This document shows, piece by piece, positions 19,598 to 28,768 of a DNA stretch of 64,000 nt. The notes below the pieces were generated by a model. That model was not told where the DNA came from. It searched no databases and saw only the letters and a list, made by a program, of their open reading frames with translations. This DNA comes from CAZNPL01 sp964574815 (lineage in GTDB: Bacteria > Planctomycetota > Phycisphaerae > UBA1845). Position 1 is the stretch's first letter. Every line of letters begins with the position of its first letter. Both the position numbers and the translations under genes were made by a program. The stretch lies in assembly GCA_964574815.1 (NCBI GenBank), contig CAZNPL010000038.1:5353-69352 (forward strand), given 5' to 3'.

Positions 19598-20685
19598 GAA
19601 TCAGTGCCGGATGCGAGCGCCTCGACCGCCGGATCGGCCGGTTTCCCTGCAAGGACGGAATCCAGAAGGTCGTTCATCCGCGTCTCGTCATCCTCCCAAT
19701 AGGACACATCGATCATGACGACTCGTAAGGTACCCAGCTCTGCGAGATCCAGGCGGCGAAGTTTGACGGCATCCTTATGCGTGGTCAAAACGACGTCGCA
19801 CCTCGCCCGCTTTGCGGCGGCCGCAATCTTCGAGACATCGGACTGGAAATACCGATGATGATCCGGCCACCAGAGCGTCTGGGCCGCCTCGATGCCCAGT
19901 TTCTTGACCGAGTCCGCGAAACTCTCGGGGTTACCGATACCTGCAAGCAGCAGCGCCCGTCCGCCCGGATACTCCGCCGGCGCGCCGTCAACGTCCGTCA
20001 GCGACATCGGGCGGTGCGCACATCGCAAAATCGGCGTATCCGGCGCCAGTTTGCTCAATCGGGCCGTCAATCCCGCAAGCTCATCCGAAGCGATTCGGTC
20101 CGCGCGGGACACAATCAACACGTCAGCGCGACGAAGCGCCGACAACGGCTCACGAAGCAAACCGCGCGGCAGAAGCCGCCCGAAACCGAACGGGTTCGTC
20201 GCATCGATCACCACAACGTCTAAATCGCGCGCCAGACGCCGATGTTGAAACCCGTCGTCCAGAAGAATGACGTCGGCGCCGAGGCGAACGGCGTCATGCG
20301 CCGCGGCTACGCGATCCGGATTGGCCAGGCAGGCGATTCCGGGCAGTCGCTCGGAGACCATGAGCTGTTCATCGCCGAGCTCGCCCGCCGGGGCCTTGTA
20401 ACCCCGTGCCACCACCCCCGGCGTTCGGCGGCGCTGGTGGCATCGCTCAGCCAGATCGATCACCAGGGGCGTTTTTCCGGTCCCGCCCGTCGTGATGTTG
20501 CCAACGCTCACGACCGGCACCGGCAGCCGAGCGATCTGCCGATCGCCACGATCGAAGCGGCGATTACGCCGCCGAACCGCCGCACCATACACAAGCGACA
20601 ACCCGGCCAGGCCCGCACGCAACGGCCCCGCCCATTGCCCCGCTTCCCCCGAGATGATTCGTAAGTACGCCGATACCGCGTCCAT
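19594..20685 (-). CDS. lpxK: Tetraacyldisaccharide 4'-kinase
   Basis: A 363-residue kinase that adds the 4'-phosphate to the lipid A disaccharide at the inner membrane. The Walker A loop SVGNITTGGTGKTPLVIDLA (~residues 59-78) and the LpxK signature around VILLDDGFQHRRLARDLD (~134-151) are both present, as is the N-terminal amphipathic segment. Its presence indicates that this lineage builds lipid A. It begins 4 bp after the Memo-like gene and overlaps the next gene by 4 bp. Confidence 0.93.
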   Translation of the reverse strand: MDAVSAYLRIISGEAGQWAGPLRAGLAGLSLVYGAAVRRRNRRFDRGDRQIARLPVPVVSVGNITTGGTGKTPLVIDLAERCHQRRRTPGVVARGYKAPAGELGDEQLMVSERLPGIACLANPDRVAAAHDAVRLGADVILLDDGFQHRRLARDLDVVVIDATNPFGFGRLLPRGLLREPLSALRRADVLIVSRADRIASDELAGLTARLSKLAPDTPILRCAHRPMSLTDVDGAPAEYPGGRALLLAGIGNPESFADSVKKLGIEAAQTLWWPDHHRYFQSDVSKIAAAAKRARCDVVLTTHKDAVKLRRLDLAELGTLRVVMIDVSYWEDDETRMNDLLDSVLAGKPADPAVEALASGTDS

Positions 20686-20689
20686 GCGC

Positions 20690-21910
20690 CTATCGTGTGT
20701 AGGTCAACGCCGTGCATGTTACGCACGTCTGCGCCTCGCGGGTATATGCCTGATGATAGCCCTTGAGCTCCGGTCTCGCGTCCTGCAGCACCGACGCCAG
20801 CACGTACATGCACCCCGCACTGCACACACGCGTCGCATTGCCGTCCGCGGACAGAGCGCGGAGGAACTCGTCGGGGCGGGAGAATTCGAGATACGCCAGC
20901 GCCCGCCGGTCCCGTTCTTCGAGAAACGTCAAGAACGGTTGATCCAGAGCAAACGTGTCGCCGAACTGCCGGCCAACGTGACTGAGGTCCGCACCGGCCA
21001 CAAGCAACGTGTCGCCCCCAAACTCCCGTATCACATCACGCAGCGCCGCGGCAAAGTCCCGCAGGTCGATGCCGTTACCGTCAATCGGTTTTGTCCCCGT
21101 GGGGCCGCATGGATCCGGGCACAATACCGGCACGAAGCGAAACGACTCCGCCCCGAACACGTGCTGCAAGCAGAGAAGCTGAAGCTCAATCGAATGCTCG
21201 CGCCGATGGTCGAGCTCATGCGCGCACAGGTCCGCTCCGCAGCGCGCCTCCAGGGCGTCGAGAAACGCCGTGTCGACCTCCGTCAATCCGAGCGGCGTCT
21301 CGAACGCCTTGCGTGTCGCAACCACGGACGTGGACCAACCAAAATGATTGGTCCCCAGAATGATGCAGCGATCCGGACAAGCCCGCGCCTGCAACGCCCG
21401 ATAAGCGAGTTGATAACAGGGCTCCCCACGCTCGAAATCGAGGTGCGGAGCAACCACACCGGCGATGAGTCCGTTCTGAGCAACTTCCCCACGGTCCGAA
21501 CCCAGCAGGCGTACGATATACGATCGCGCCGTGTCCGCATCTCCGATCTGCTCGGCGAAGATGCTCGGCCTCGACGGCCGCGCACGGTATTCCTCACGCA
21601 AAGACCGCATGTGCGCATCGAACGCCGCCCCCCGCAACAGCCGCGTGGACTCCAGATTCTTCACCATCCCCGTCAGCGTATCCGCCTCAACCGGCTGCCC
21701 GTAACGGGTCTCGAACTCCCGCATGATGCCGCGCAGATCGTGCTTCCCGTCAAAACGCGACAGAATAAACAGCGCCGGCTCCGTCACCGTCAGAACCGCC
21801 TCCGCGATCCCGGTCGGGTCGTGGATCGCAAAATGCCCCTCGTGCTGGCCGCCCAACGGAACGGCTTCCACAGGCCTTAGTTGTGGTCGCTGTTCAAGTG
21901 CCTCACTCAT
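20690..21910 (-). CDS. Memo-like protein (AmmeMemoRadiSam system protein B type) with PqqD-like N-terminal domain
   Basis: Residues ~115-400 form a Memo domain: VVAPHLDFERG, LGTNHFGWS and REHSIELQLLCLQ carry the three conserved His residues, and VCSAGCMYV the late Cys. Residues ~10-110 are an added domain with ILSRFDGKHDLRGIMREFE and LESTRLLRG, resembling the small winged-helix PqqD fold. In many genomes Memo neighbours an AMMECR1 gene and a radical-SAM gene; neither is seen here. Biochemical role of bacterial Memo is not established. Confidence 0.8.
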   Translation of the reverse strand: MSEALEQRPQLRPVEAVPLGGQHEGHFAIHDPTGIAEAVLTVTEPALFILSRFDGKHDLRGIMREFETRYGQPVEADTLTGMVKNLESTRLLRGAAFDAHMRSLREEYRARPSRPSIFAEQIGDADTARSYIVRLLGSDRGEVAQNGLIAGVVAPHLDFERGEPCYQLAYRALQARACPDRCIILGTNHFGWSTSVVATRKAFETPLGLTEVDTAFLDALEARCGADLCAHELDHRREHSIELQLLCLQHVFGAESFRFVPVLCPDPCGPTGTKPIDGNGIDLRDFAAALRDVIREFGGDTLLVAGADLSHVGRQFGDTFALDQPFLTFLEERDRRALAYLEFSRPDEFLRALSADGNATRVCSAGCMYVLASVLQDARPELKGYHQAYTREAQTCVTCTALTYTR

Positions 21911-22148
21911 CCAGTCACCGCCGACTCCATCAAAGGAGAGAATCTACGCACGCTACCCTTCTGTCCCACACACCTCATTATAGCGACTCAAACGCAATCG
22001 AGCGTCCTGGGGCCTGCCTTGTTCCACTGGCGGCCGGTTCCCATGCCCATGTTTGCGTGGACATTCCAGAGGCAATGTTGCTCGACGCACAACGGTCGCC
22101 GGTTCTTCACCTGCTCCAAGCCGCACGCATTCAACGATTGCACGCAGC

Positions 22149-22619
22149 TTACTTTCCCTCAAAACGCAACTGCTCAATCGCGGCGACCGCCATCCGATCG
22201 CACTCCTCGTTCTCCGGATGCCCTGCATGCCCGGGTACATACTCAAACGTCACTGTATGCGTCTCACAAGCTTTGACCAGCGCCTGCCAGAGCTCGGCAT
22301 TCTTGACCGGCGGCTTGCCGGGGCCGGCCCCCCGCCGCCAGTTGTTCCGAACCCACGCGGGGAGCCATTCTGTCATGCCCCTGGAAACGTACTGGCTGTC
22401 CGTCACAACGCGAACGATGCTCGGTCGCTTCAGCGCCCGAAGCCCCTCGATCACTGCGGTCAATTCCATCTTGTTATTGGTCGTCCGCCGATCCGCCCCG
22501 GACGCCCGCCGCTCACGCCCCGTCGGAACGTGCCGCAGAATGTATGCCCAGCCGCCCGGGCCGGGATTGCCGCTGCACGCGCCGTCGGTAAACAGAATGA
22601 CATCCGCCGCTTCACTCAC
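22149..22619 (-). CDS. rnhA: Ribonuclease HI
   Basis: The frame is open from 22862 but the family length (~155) and alignment point to GTG 22619, preceded by AGGGTGG; this gives 156 residues. Catalytic residues: Asp in LFTDGACSGNPGPGGWA, Glu in NNKMELTAVIEGL, Asp in VVTDSQYV, Asp in NEECDRMA, plus His in VPGHAGHPEN. It cuts RNA in RNA-DNA hybrids. A palindromic repeat lies upstream at 22757. Confidence 0.93.
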   Translation of the reverse strand: MSEAADVILFTDGACSGNPGPGGWAYILRHVPTGRERRASGADRRTTNNKMELTAVIEGLRALKRPSIVRVVTDSQYVSRGMTEWLPAWVRNNWRRGAGPGKPPVKNAELWQALVKACETHTVTFEYVPGHAGHPENEECDRMAVAAIEQLRFEGK

Positions 22620-23041
22620 AAGCCACCCTGATACCCCCAATCCCGTTCCATGGTCAACCCACGCTCGGGCGCACGGGCAGCGTAAGGTCCCGGAGCGCCG
22701 CCGCCGGCTGCCGGAGCGAATGCCTGAGGCGACACTCGAGGAACGGCACGAGCGGATCCGCCTGAGGCGGACGAGCGGCCACAAAGTCAAAGGCTGCCTG
22801 AACTCCCTCGGACCCAACTGCGCCTTCAATTGCAAAACAGGCTGGAGTTGGACCCCCCGCACACGCTATAGTTAAGGTGTCGTGTCGGCACCGCTCGGCC
22901 GACCGCGTGATACGAGCCTCTGAAGGATGGTTTCGGGCGGGACGGGTGTGACGCACTTGGTCGATTCGTCCCGCCCCCAGGCCTTTTCGGAATCGCGTTT
23001 CAGAGCGCCTCGAAGCCGAATACGTTGCGGAGGACGAGCGG
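22620..23041. other. Divergent intergenic region upstream of rnhA and the secretin-like gene
   Basis: About 420 bp. Contains the 15-bp palindrome tccgcctgaggcgga (22757-22771). No other feature was recognised. Confidence 0.4.
22757..22771. repeat. Intergenic palindrome tccgcctgaggcgga
   Basis: Perfect 5-bp stem arms (tccgc/gcgga) around ctgag. The same 15-mer occurs at 30457; near copies at 35014, 44306 and 61856. Confidence 0.8.
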
Positions 23042-23890
23042 ATGAGCGTCAGGATCGAGCGGTGCGCACGATACATCGGTCTCTTCGTTTTCATCTATTC
23101 GACAACGACGCGCGCGGACTTCCCGAGGAATCAGTCCGTTGTGCCGAGACGACCGCACAACACCTCCGCCGAAGCTCCATCCAGCGGTGAAGGTGGACGG
23201 CGCTCCGCCAAGCCCGGGGGTCTCGTCACGATCCTCCAATCCCGCGTCGACCACATCGAATGGAAGGACACGCCGTTTGCGGAAATCATCGAATGGGTGC
23301 GCGATAAGGGGCCGATCAATGTAATCCCGATATGGCGAACACTCAAAAGCGAGCGGGTCACACCGGATACGCCTGTCACCTTGAGCATGTCAGGCGCCAC
23401 CGTAGGCGAAGTCCTGTCCGCCTCGCTCGAGCAGCTCTCCGATGAGTTGCGATGGCGCGCCATCGGCCGAACGCTCAGGATTTCCACGCGAACCGATTTC
23501 CCGGACGACCTGTATACCGTCGTCTACGACTTGGGCGACCTGATGCAGGACCGCCCCGACTTCGTCCTCAAAGACCTGCACGGATCCAGCTTCCTGCTCC
23601 AGCAGGGACGCGAGGTGAAAGAGCAGTCCACGTACTCGCGCGAAAAACATATGGACATGGTCCGCAAACTCATCATCGAAACCGTCGCGCCTGAAACATG
23701 GCGCGGCGGTGGAGGTCCCGGAAGCATCGAACTCGATTACCCTTCCGGCGCCATGGTCGTCTGCAACAGCCCGGAAGTCCACGTCATGATCGGAGGGAGC
23801 TTCGACATCAGCGAGGCCGTCCCTGCCCACACCGCACCCCGATCGTCTTCCGGCCAAGACCGCAACCGGGGAGTCGCAGTGTCTCCGTAA
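23042..23890 (+). CDS. Exported hypothetical protein with secretin/TonB short N-terminal-like segments
   Basis: A 282-residue protein with a weak signal sequence (residues 1-25, ending TTTRADF). Residues ~70-150 (PFAEIIEWVRDKG...VTLSMSGATVGEVLSASLEQL...RTLRISTRTDF) follow the pattern of the STN/secretin N1 fold, and ~155-260 continue with VVYDLGDLM...LIIETVAPETWR...IELDYPSGAMVVCNSPEVHVMI, similar to planctomycete hypotheticals. Not a full secretin: no pore domain. It stands alone on the plus strand. Function unknown. Confidence 0.6.
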   Translation: MSVRIERCARYIGLFVFIYSTTTRADFPRNQSVVPRRPHNTSAEAPSSGEGGRRSAKPGGLVTILQSRVDHIEWKDTPFAEIIEWVRDKGPINVIPIWRTLKSERVTPDTPVTLSMSGATVGEVLSASLEQLSDELRWRAIGRTLRISTRTDFPDDLYTVVYDLGDLMQDRPDFVLKDLHGSSFLLQQGREVKEQSTYSREKHMDMVRKLIIETVAPETWRGGGGPGSIELDYPSGAMVVCNSPEVHVMIGGSFDISEAVPAHTAPRSSSGQDRNRGVAVSP

Positions 23891-23985
23891 AACGGTGACA
23901 CTACCAAGCCGTGTGCCGCGCCTCTCCCGGCAATCGACTCCACCGCCTGTTGACAGAAGAACGTCCTAACACGACTGTCCCCCAG

Positions 23986-24963
23986 ATGCGCCTGCTACCT
24001 CACTTCGCTCTGATCGCCCAGACACTCATCGCCGCCGGCACGTTCCTCGTGGCCAAGGAAGCGACCGACCATCTCAAGCCCATCCAGCTTGCCTGGTGCC
24101 GCATTCTCACCAGCTTCGTGGTCATTCTCCCGCTCTACCTCGTCGCGCGGCGCGGTCGCCCCTGGCCGACCAAACGCGACATGCTCCGACTTGCATTGCT
24201 CGGCTTGTGCGGCATCACCGTCAATCAGGTCCTGTTCCTCCACGGAATTCACGCATCCAGCCCGTTGCACGCGGCCCTCTTGTACGCCTTCACCCCGGTC
24301 ATGGTTCTGGCGGCCGCGGTCGCCTTTCTCGGCGAACGCCTCACGCGCCCCAGGCTCCTGGGCGTCATACTCGCTGTCACCGGAGTCGTCCTCGTACTCT
24401 CCGGACGCGGACTCGATCTCGCCTCCGGACCGCTGCGCGGAGACCTATTGATCCTGATGGCCGTCGTCGCCTGGTCCGCCTACACCCTCCTCGGCAAACC
24501 GGTCCTGAAGCGACACGACGCCCTTACCGTCACAACGTGGGCATTCGCGTTCGGAGCTGCCAGCCTGCTCCTCATGACCCCGTGGGCCATTGCAGAACTG
24601 GATGTGTCCGCGGTGAGTTGGCAGGGCTGGTTCGGCGTGCTCTACCTCGCCGTCATGACCAGCGTCGTCTCCTTCACGCTCTGGTACTGGGCCCTGCGTT
24701 TCCTTGACGCCACGCAGGTGGCCGTCTACACCAACCTGCAGCCGCCCGCGACGGCGCTGTTGGCCTGGTGGCTGCTCGCAGAGGTCCCCACGTGGCAGGT
24801 GATTGTCGGCGGCATCATGGTGATGGTCGGGGTCACCGTCACACAACTGAGCGGCCGCCTGCGTTACAAGCCGACGGCGACAACCGAGGTCGCGCGCCCT
24901 TTCGTACGTTCACCACAGACCCGGCACCGGAACCCGCCCGCCGAGCACGTTATGCGACGATAA
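23986..24963 (+). CDS. DMT-superfamily (EamA) transporter
   Basis: About 325 residues from ATG 23986 (MRLLPHFALIAQTL); the frame is open 25 codons further upstream. Ten predicted membrane helices arranged as two EamA halves; the second half contains VYTNLQPPATALLAWWLLAEVPTWQVIVGGIMVMVGV, typical of the family. Likely exports amino acids or other small metabolites; substrate not identifiable. No clear Shine-Dalgarno for this start. Confidence 0.8.
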   Translation: MRLLPHFALIAQTLIAAGTFLVAKEATDHLKPIQLAWCRILTSFVVILPLYLVARRGRPWPTKRDMLRLALLGLCGITVNQVLFLHGIHASSPLHAALLYAFTPVMVLAAAVAFLGERLTRPRLLGVILAVTGVVLVLSGRGLDLASGPLRGDLLILMAVVAWSAYTLLGKPVLKRHDALTVTTWAFAFGAASLLLMTPWAIAELDVSAVSWQGWFGVLYLAVMTSVVSFTLWYWALRFLDATQVAVYTNLQPPATALLAWWLLAEVPTWQVIVGGIMVMVGVTVTQLSGRLRYKPTATTEVARPFVRSPQTRHRNPPAEHVMRR

Positions 24964-24997
24964 CGCGAAAGGTAGTGCGACACACTTTACCCAACCG

Positions 24998-25477
24998 TCA
25001 ATACGGCGTCGGATTGGGTCCCGTCTTCCAGAGTTGAAAGAGCGCGCGGCACTCGCTCTGAAGAATCTCGCGACGCACCTTCACCGGGCTGCCGCTCAGG
25101 GCGTAAAGTTGCCCGCAAGCGAGATTCAGTTCATTGAATCCCGACGCCACCGCGTCCTCGATGGTCGCGCCGAACGCCACCTCGTCGATCCGCGCCCAGT
25201 GAATCGCACTCGCACACATCGGACACGGCTCACACGTGGTCACCAGAACGTGGCCCGAGAGGTCAATCATACCCAGATGCCCGCATGCTTCGCGAATCAC
25301 ATTCACTTCGGCGTGCGCGGTCGGATCGTTGGTCAACCGAACCGTGTTGTGAGCCGCCGCCACCAGCGTCCCATCGAGCCGACCGATCGCCGCCCCGAAC
25401 GGGCTCTGCCCGACCGCCAGCCCTGCCTTACACGCCTCGATCGCCGCAAGCATCAGTTCCTCATACATGCTCGTCAC
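24998..25477 (-). CDS. Nucleoside/guanine deaminase, CDA superfamily
   Basis: A 159-residue zinc deaminase with the HAE motif (HAEVNVIREA) and PCxxC zinc motif (EPCPMCASAIHWAR). The C-terminal FNELNLACGQLYALSG fits guanine deaminase/tRNA adenosine deaminase-like members more than cytidine deaminase. Its ATG overlaps the YceH stop by 4 bp, so both are on one transcript. Guanine deaminase is the most likely role, by inference. Confidence 0.8.
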   Translation of the reverse strand: MTSMYEELMLAAIEACKAGLAVGQSPFGAAIGRLDGTLVAAAHNTVRLTNDPTAHAEVNVIREACGHLGMIDLSGHVLVTTCEPCPMCASAIHWARIDEVAFGATIEDAVASGFNELNLACGQLYALSGSPVKVRREILQSECRALFQLWKTGPNPTPY

Positions 25478-26115
25478 TCGACAAATCGTCCTACGCGCTC
25501 TTCCAACGCCGCGATACGGCGCTCGATCTCGTCGAGCCGCGCCTCCAGTTCGGACGCCGACCGCGCCGCCGGCCGCGAACTCACCTCCTGCGGCTCCAAC
25601 TCGACGGTCTCCTCGTCCTCCGGATACAAAGTGTGCGCATACCGGACCGCCGAACGCCCCGGCGTCCGCGGCAGCGTCCGAACCAAGGGCGGGTCTTGAG
25701 CGCCGAGCTCATTAAGAACGCCTTCCACGTATTCCAGGTTGGGCATCTTGGACATCCGGTCCGCTCGACCCCGCAGCTCGCCGACCGTCTGCGGCCCCCG
25801 CAGCATCAACTCGGCCAGGACCGCCTGCTCCCGCGGAGCCCACCCGCATGCCGATTGAACGACGTGTTCGTATCGAACAGAGCGAGCCCCCGGCGGGCTG
25901 TCCGCCCTGCGCACCAGCCCCTGCTTCATCAGCTCCTGAAGTGTGTTGGCCACTTCCCCTTCGGAGAACTGAAAGACGGGGTACCGGTTCGATTTCTGAT
26001 TGCAGCCGGCGACCAGCGCGTTCAGAGTGAGAGGATACTGCTCCGGCGTCGTAAACGCCTTCTCGATCAGCACCCCGAGAACGCGCCGTTGCGCAATGGT
26101 CAATTCGAGTCCCAT
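25474..26115 (-). CDS. YceH family protein (DUF480)
   Basis: 213 residues from ATG 26115 (MGLELTIAQRRVLGVLIEK), the classic N-terminus of the family; the frame extends 14 codons upstream without need. Two winged-helix halves: CNQKSNRYPVFQFSEGEV and ELMLRGPQTVGELRGRA. The C-terminal ~35 residues form a heptad-like coiled coil (ELEARLDEIERRIAALEERV). Molecular role of the family is unknown. Operon partner of the deaminase. Confidence 0.85.
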   Translation of the reverse strand: MGLELTIAQRRVLGVLIEKAFTTPEQYPLTLNALVAGCNQKSNRYPVFQFSEGEVANTLQELMKQGLVRRADSPPGARSVRYEHVVQSACGWAPREQAVLAELMLRGPQTVGELRGRADRMSKMPNLEYVEGVLNELGAQDPPLVRTLPRTPGRSAVRYAHTLYPEDEETVELEPQEVSSRPAARSASELEARLDEIERRIAALEERVGRFVE

Positions 26116-26380
26116 ACGAAAAAGTCCCTGCCCAAAACTCCTGAACCGACACCGCAATCAGGTTCAGGACGGCAGTTTAGCGAATTCAGCCCCCGGTGCA
26201 CACTCTCTCGGGCCCGCCGAAATGGCCCACGATGCGCCCACGCCGCTCTGAACGCGGCCCGGGGAACGCTGATTGCCAAATGAAAACCATGCAGCATCGA
26301 TCCGCAACCGCAACAAGGGCCTCAGGCGAAGCTGAGGGCATGTTTGTTGAAGGAATTCGAGCCTCCCTCTACAGTACCGC

Positions 26381-27403
26381 ATGAACGCCTTATGGGAGAT
26401 TGCCATGCCCAGACGCTGTGTCGCCGAAATGTCCCCTGGTGAGCAGATTGATTCGCAGACCTTTCTGGTCACCTCAAAGGACCTCCGCACCACCACCAGC
26501 GGATCCCTCTACATCCATGCCGTCCTCGCCGATCGCACCGGCCAGGTCGTCGCCCGCGCCTGGTCCGCCTCCGAGGCCATGTACGAGGCCATCCCCACCG
26601 GCGGATTCATCAACGTCAAGGGACGCACCGAGAGCTATAAGGGCAACCTCCAGTTCATCATCGAGGCCATCCGCCCGATGGACCCCGGCTCGCTCGATCT
26701 GGCCGAATTCCTCCCGCGAACCTCGCGCGACATCGACGAAATGTGGAAGCGGACCCGAACCCTCCTGCAGCAGATCAAGGACCCGTTCGTCGCCACCCTC
26801 GTGAAAGAGTTCCTCACCGACGAAGACCTCATGCGTCTCTTCCGCGCCGCACCGGCCGCCCGCGACATGCACCACGCCTACATCGGCGGCCTGCTCGAGC
26901 ACACGCTCAATCTTCTCGAAGTCGGCAGCATGGTCATCCCTCGCTACCCGCGGGTAAGTCTGGACCTCGTGCTGGCCGGTCTGTTCCTCCACGATCTCGG
27001 CAAGACCGCGGAACTCGGTTTCAGCACCAATTTCGAATACACCGACGAGGGGCAGTTGCTCGGCCATATCACCATCTGCGTCAACTGGATCGAACAGAAG
27101 GCCGCCAAGGTCGCCGAGGCGATGGGGCAACCATTTCCCGACAAACTCAAGTGGGCCCTGCAGCACATTGTCCTCAGCCACCACGGCAAGACCGAATTCG
27201 GCAGCCCCAAAGTCCCGGCCCTGCCGGAAGCCTACGCCGTTCACTACCTTGATAACCTCGACGCGAAACTCGATATGTCGCTCAACGTGATCGACACCGA
27301 CAACGACAAGAGCCGCGAATGGACGAACTACCACCGCGGGCTGGAGACCAAACTTTACAAGCTCGACGTCATCACCATGCAGGCTCGAGACCAGCGCCCA
27401 TGA
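26381..27403 (+). CDS. 3'-5' exoribonuclease YhaM-like (OB fold plus HD domain)
   Basis: 340 residues, possibly starting at internal ATG 26405. Residues ~15-100 form an OB-fold nucleic-acid domain (TFLVTSKDLRTT...GRTESYKGNLQFIIEAI). Residues ~150-320 form an HD domain: HHAYIGGLLEHTLNL, FLHDLGKTAEL and IVLSHHGKTEFG hold the His/Asp metal ligands. This matches B. subtilis YhaM, a 3'-5' exonuclease on RNA and DNA. The stop overlaps the gcvPA start (ATGA), so it is translationally coupled to glycine cleavage genes. Confidence 0.88.
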   Translation: MNALWEIAMPRRCVAEMSPGEQIDSQTFLVTSKDLRTTTSGSLYIHAVLADRTGQVVARAWSASEAMYEAIPTGGFINVKGRTESYKGNLQFIIEAIRPMDPGSLDLAEFLPRTSRDIDEMWKRTRTLLQQIKDPFVATLVKEFLTDEDLMRLFRAAPAARDMHHAYIGGLLEHTLNLLEVGSMVIPRYPRVSLDLVLAGLFLHDLGKTAELGFSTNFEYTDEGQLLGHITICVNWIEQKAAKVAEAMGQPFPDKLKWALQHIVLSHHGKTEFGSPKVPALPEAYAVHYLDNLDAKLDMSLNVIDTDNDKSREWTNYHRGLETKLYKLDVITMQARDQRP

Positions 27404-28743
27404 GATACACGCAAATAACCGAGGAACAGACAAAGTCCATGCTCAAGACGATCGGCGCAGCCTCCGTCGACGACCTCTTCGCAGGCATCGACGCGGAACA
27501 TCGAAACCGAGGCGCGCTCGACATCCCCCGCGGCCTCAGCGAACCCGAATTGATGGCCGACCTCGAAGCGCTGGCTGCAAAGAACGTACCCTGCGGCAAC
27601 TCCGAGCTGAGCTGCTTTCTCGGCGGCGGCGTCTACGACCACTTCATCCCCTCCGTCGTCGACAACCTTGCCTCCCAAAGCGAATTCGTCACTGCCTATA
27701 CCCCATACCAGGCCGAGGCCTCCCAAGGCTCTCTCCAGGCTTTCTACGAATTTCAGACCATGATCTGCCAGCTCACCGGGATGGAGGTCGCCAACGCTTC
27801 ACTTTACGAGCAGGCCAGCGCTGTCGCGGAAGCCGTCGTGATGGCCGATGGCGTAACCCGCCGTAAACGCGTCCTCGTCTCCGACGCAATCCACCCCGAT
27901 TCCGAACGCGTCCTCCGAACGCTGACCTCAGAGCAGGAGATCGACCTGGTCCACTTGCCCCGGAAGAACGGCGTAACAGACTTCAGCGTGCTGGAAACCG
28001 AACTCGACGACCGCACCGCCGCCGTCGTCGTCCAGTCGCCGAATTTCTTCGGAGTCATCGAGCGCGTTGCGGACGTCGTGGCCGCCGCCCGAAGAGTCGG
28101 CGCCCTCGTCATCCAGATCGCCTGCCCCATCAGCTCCGGCATCCTGAAACGCCCCGGCGAAATGGATGTGGATATCACCGTCGGTGAGGGCCAGCCGCTG
28201 GGTATCCCCATGTCCTACGGCGGCCCTTTCCTCGGCTTCTTCGCCTGCCGAGAGAAGTTCCTGCGCCGAATGCCGGGCCGAATCGTCGGCATGACCCTCG
28301 ACACAGCCGGCCGCCGCGGCTTCTGCCTCACCCTGCAGACGCGTGAACAGCACATACGCCGCGAAAAGGCCACGAGCAACATCTGCACGAATCAGGGCCT
28401 GCTCGCATTAAGAGCTGCGATTCACATGGCCGCACTCGGCCGCCAGGGGATTAAAAAGGTTGCAGAACTCTGCTTCGACAAAGCACACTACGCAGCTAAA
28501 GCAATCGCCGCCCTCGACGGATACGAACTGCGATTCGACCGCCCGTTTTTCAGAGAATTCGTCGTCCGCTCGAAACGCCCCGTCGACACCGTCCTGCAGC
28601 ACTGCCGAGACCGAAACATCAGTGCCGGAGTATCCCTGGGCCGATGGTTCGACGACCTCGACGACTGTTTCATGGTGGCCGTCACCGAAAAACGATCCAA
28701 AGCACAGATAGACGCGATGGTCGAGGCCTTGAAAACAGCCTGA
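27400..28743 (+). CDS. gcvPA: Glycine dehydrogenase (decarboxylating), P-protein subunit 1
   Basis: ATG 27400 overlaps the exonuclease stop (ATGA) and gives 447 residues, the family length; the open frame upstream is overlap only. MRYTQITEEQTKSMLKTIG and FLGGGVYDHFIPS are typical of GcvP subunit 1. It pairs with subunit 2 to decarboxylate glycine in the cleavage system and passes the aminomethyl group to GcvH. gcvT and gcvH are not in the window. Confidence 0.95.
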   Translation: MRYTQITEEQTKSMLKTIGAASVDDLFAGIDAEHRNRGALDIPRGLSEPELMADLEALAAKNVPCGNSELSCFLGGGVYDHFIPSVVDNLASQSEFVTAYTPYQAEASQGSLQAFYEFQTMICQLTGMEVANASLYEQASAVAEAVVMADGVTRRKRVLVSDAIHPDSERVLRTLTSEQEIDLVHLPRKNGVTDFSVLETELDDRTAAVVVQSPNFFGVIERVADVVAAARRVGALVIQIACPISSGILKRPGEMDVDITVGEGQPLGIPMSYGGPFLGFFACREKFLRRMPGRIVGMTLDTAGRRGFCLTLQTREQHIRREKATSNICTNQGLLALRAAIHMAALGRQGIKKVAELCFDKAHYAAKAIAALDGYELRFDRPFFREFVVRSKRPVDTVLQHCRDRNISAGVSLGRWFDDLDDCFMVAVTEKRSKAQIDAMVEALKTA

Positions 28744-28768
28744 ACTCGAACACGAGGAGAATGTCTTG

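Noticed and set aside
26158..26380. Possible glycine riboswitch before the yhaM-gcvPA-gcvPB operon
   Set aside because: No tandem aptamer or conserved glycine riboswitch core was found in the 220-bp leader.
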